Program-made: the position numbers and the translations under genes
Shown here: piece after piece, positions 24,391 to 24,842 of the stretch
How the letters are laid out: every line of letters starts with the position of its first letter
How positions within the stretch are numbered: the first letter of the stretch is position 1
Notes under the pieces: generated by a model
Told to the model about the DNA's origin: nothing
Databases searched by the model: none
Seen by the model: only the letters and a program-made list of their open reading frames with translations
NCBI GenBank assembly: GCA_000708835.1
Contig: DF236984.1
Coordinates: 293,451-318,292, forward strand
Direction of reading: 5' to 3'
Source of the DNA: Klebsormidium nitens
Taxonomy: Eukaryota; Streptophyta; Klebsormidiophyceae; Klebsormidiales; Klebsormidiaceae
DNA length: 24,842 nt

Positions 24391-24842
24391 ATGGCCGTAC
24401 GGTCGACCAAATTCGACGGTCAAGCCTCTGATTACAAGATTATTGCCAAGGTGATGGCTGAAAGAATGAAATTAGTTATGCACAAACTGGTTTTAGACGA
24501 CCAAACTGGCTTTGTTCCTGGCAAAAACATCAATCAAAACATCATCACATTTTTGGAAGTTCAGGATCATATGCATAATGCTCAGAAGCCAGGCTTCGCT
24601 TTTCTTGCTGACATTGAGAAAGCCTTTGATTCTGTTTGCCGTGATTTCCTTAAAGCCTCCCTAGTCAAACTCAACTTTGGGGACTACTTTATCGCATGGT
24701 TCCTCACTCTTCACAACCGTTCAACCGCAAAGCTTATTATCAACGGCTTTTTATCCAACAGCTTTGATATTTCCTCAGGTGTTCGGCAGGGTTGTCCATG
24801 GGCCCCGTTACTATTTTTAGCAGCCACTGAGCCACTGGCCTA
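24391..24842 (+). mobile_element. LINE-type (non-LTR) retrotransposon reverse transcriptase, 5'-truncated and running off the window
   Basis: One open frame runs from an ATG at 24391 (open from 24355) to the window edge. Recognisable RT homology starts near 24427 with SDYKIIAKVMAERMKLVM, then DDQTGFVPGKNINQNI (fingers), motif A FLADIEKAFDSV with its catalytic Asp, and motif B SSGVRQGCPWAPLLF. The YxDD motif C would lie past the window. Upstream there is no endonuclease domain and no conserved RT N-terminus, so the copy appears 5'-truncated, as is typical of target-primed integration. No stop or frameshift interrupts the visible part. Codons are AT-rich at third positions (TTT, CTT, GTT), unlike the GC-rich host exons. 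Family (L1-like or another clade) cannot be fixed from this piece. Confidence 0.88.

Noticed and set aside
24067-24423. 118-codon - strand frame before the LINE
   Set aside because: No recognisable motif. It overlaps the LINE junction and an equally uninformative + frame, so it is likely chance.

Overview
This window looks like nuclear DNA of a green-lineage eukaryote. The genes are cut by many introns of about 190-650 bp with GT-AG borders. Coding exons are visibly GC-richer than introns and intergenic DNA. The second gene encodes a plant-type peroxisomal citrate synthase with a PTS2 targeting signal. A streptophyte alga (for example Klebsormidium-like) fits best, but that placement is an inference from gene style and not a measured phylogeny.

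Layout, all on the + strand: (1) 1-1135 holds no recognisable gene; a possible non-coding 5' leader exon ends at 522. (2) 1136-16484 can be assembled into one gene of 21 coding exons. The joined exons keep a single open frame of 7212 nt (2403 residues plus stop). The product has a Ser/Pro-rich N-terminus of about 260 residues followed by roughly 2100 residues of nearly continuous Glu/Ala/Arg-rich coiled coil. Almost half of the coding sequence sits in one 3222-bp exon (3334-6555), and the rest is in small exons. I do not recognise the family. (3) 16485-17953 is intergenic, with short repeated words and a GC-rich hairpin. (4) 17954-23505 is the 11-exon peroxisomal citrate synthase (518 residues), with all three catalytic residues present. 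(5) 23506-24390 is intergenic with two hairpins. (6) From about 24391 to the window edge is the reverse-transcriptase part of a LINE-type retrotransposon, apparently 5'-truncated and running off the end.

The two host genes lie head to tail about 1.5 kb apart and have no evident functional link. Citrate synthase condenses oxaloacetate with acetyl-CoA inside peroxisomes/glyoxysomes, which lets carbon from fatty-acid beta-oxidation leave as citrate. The coiled-coil protein is presumably structural (cytoskeletal, nuclear-envelope or tethering), but the sequence does not say which. No operon, CRISPR array, rRNA or tRNA gene was found. The most interesting structure is the exon architecture of the coiled-coil gene: internal coiled-coil repeats, one GC-AG intron, a candidate intronic poly(A) site, and a dead exon copy in its longest intron.
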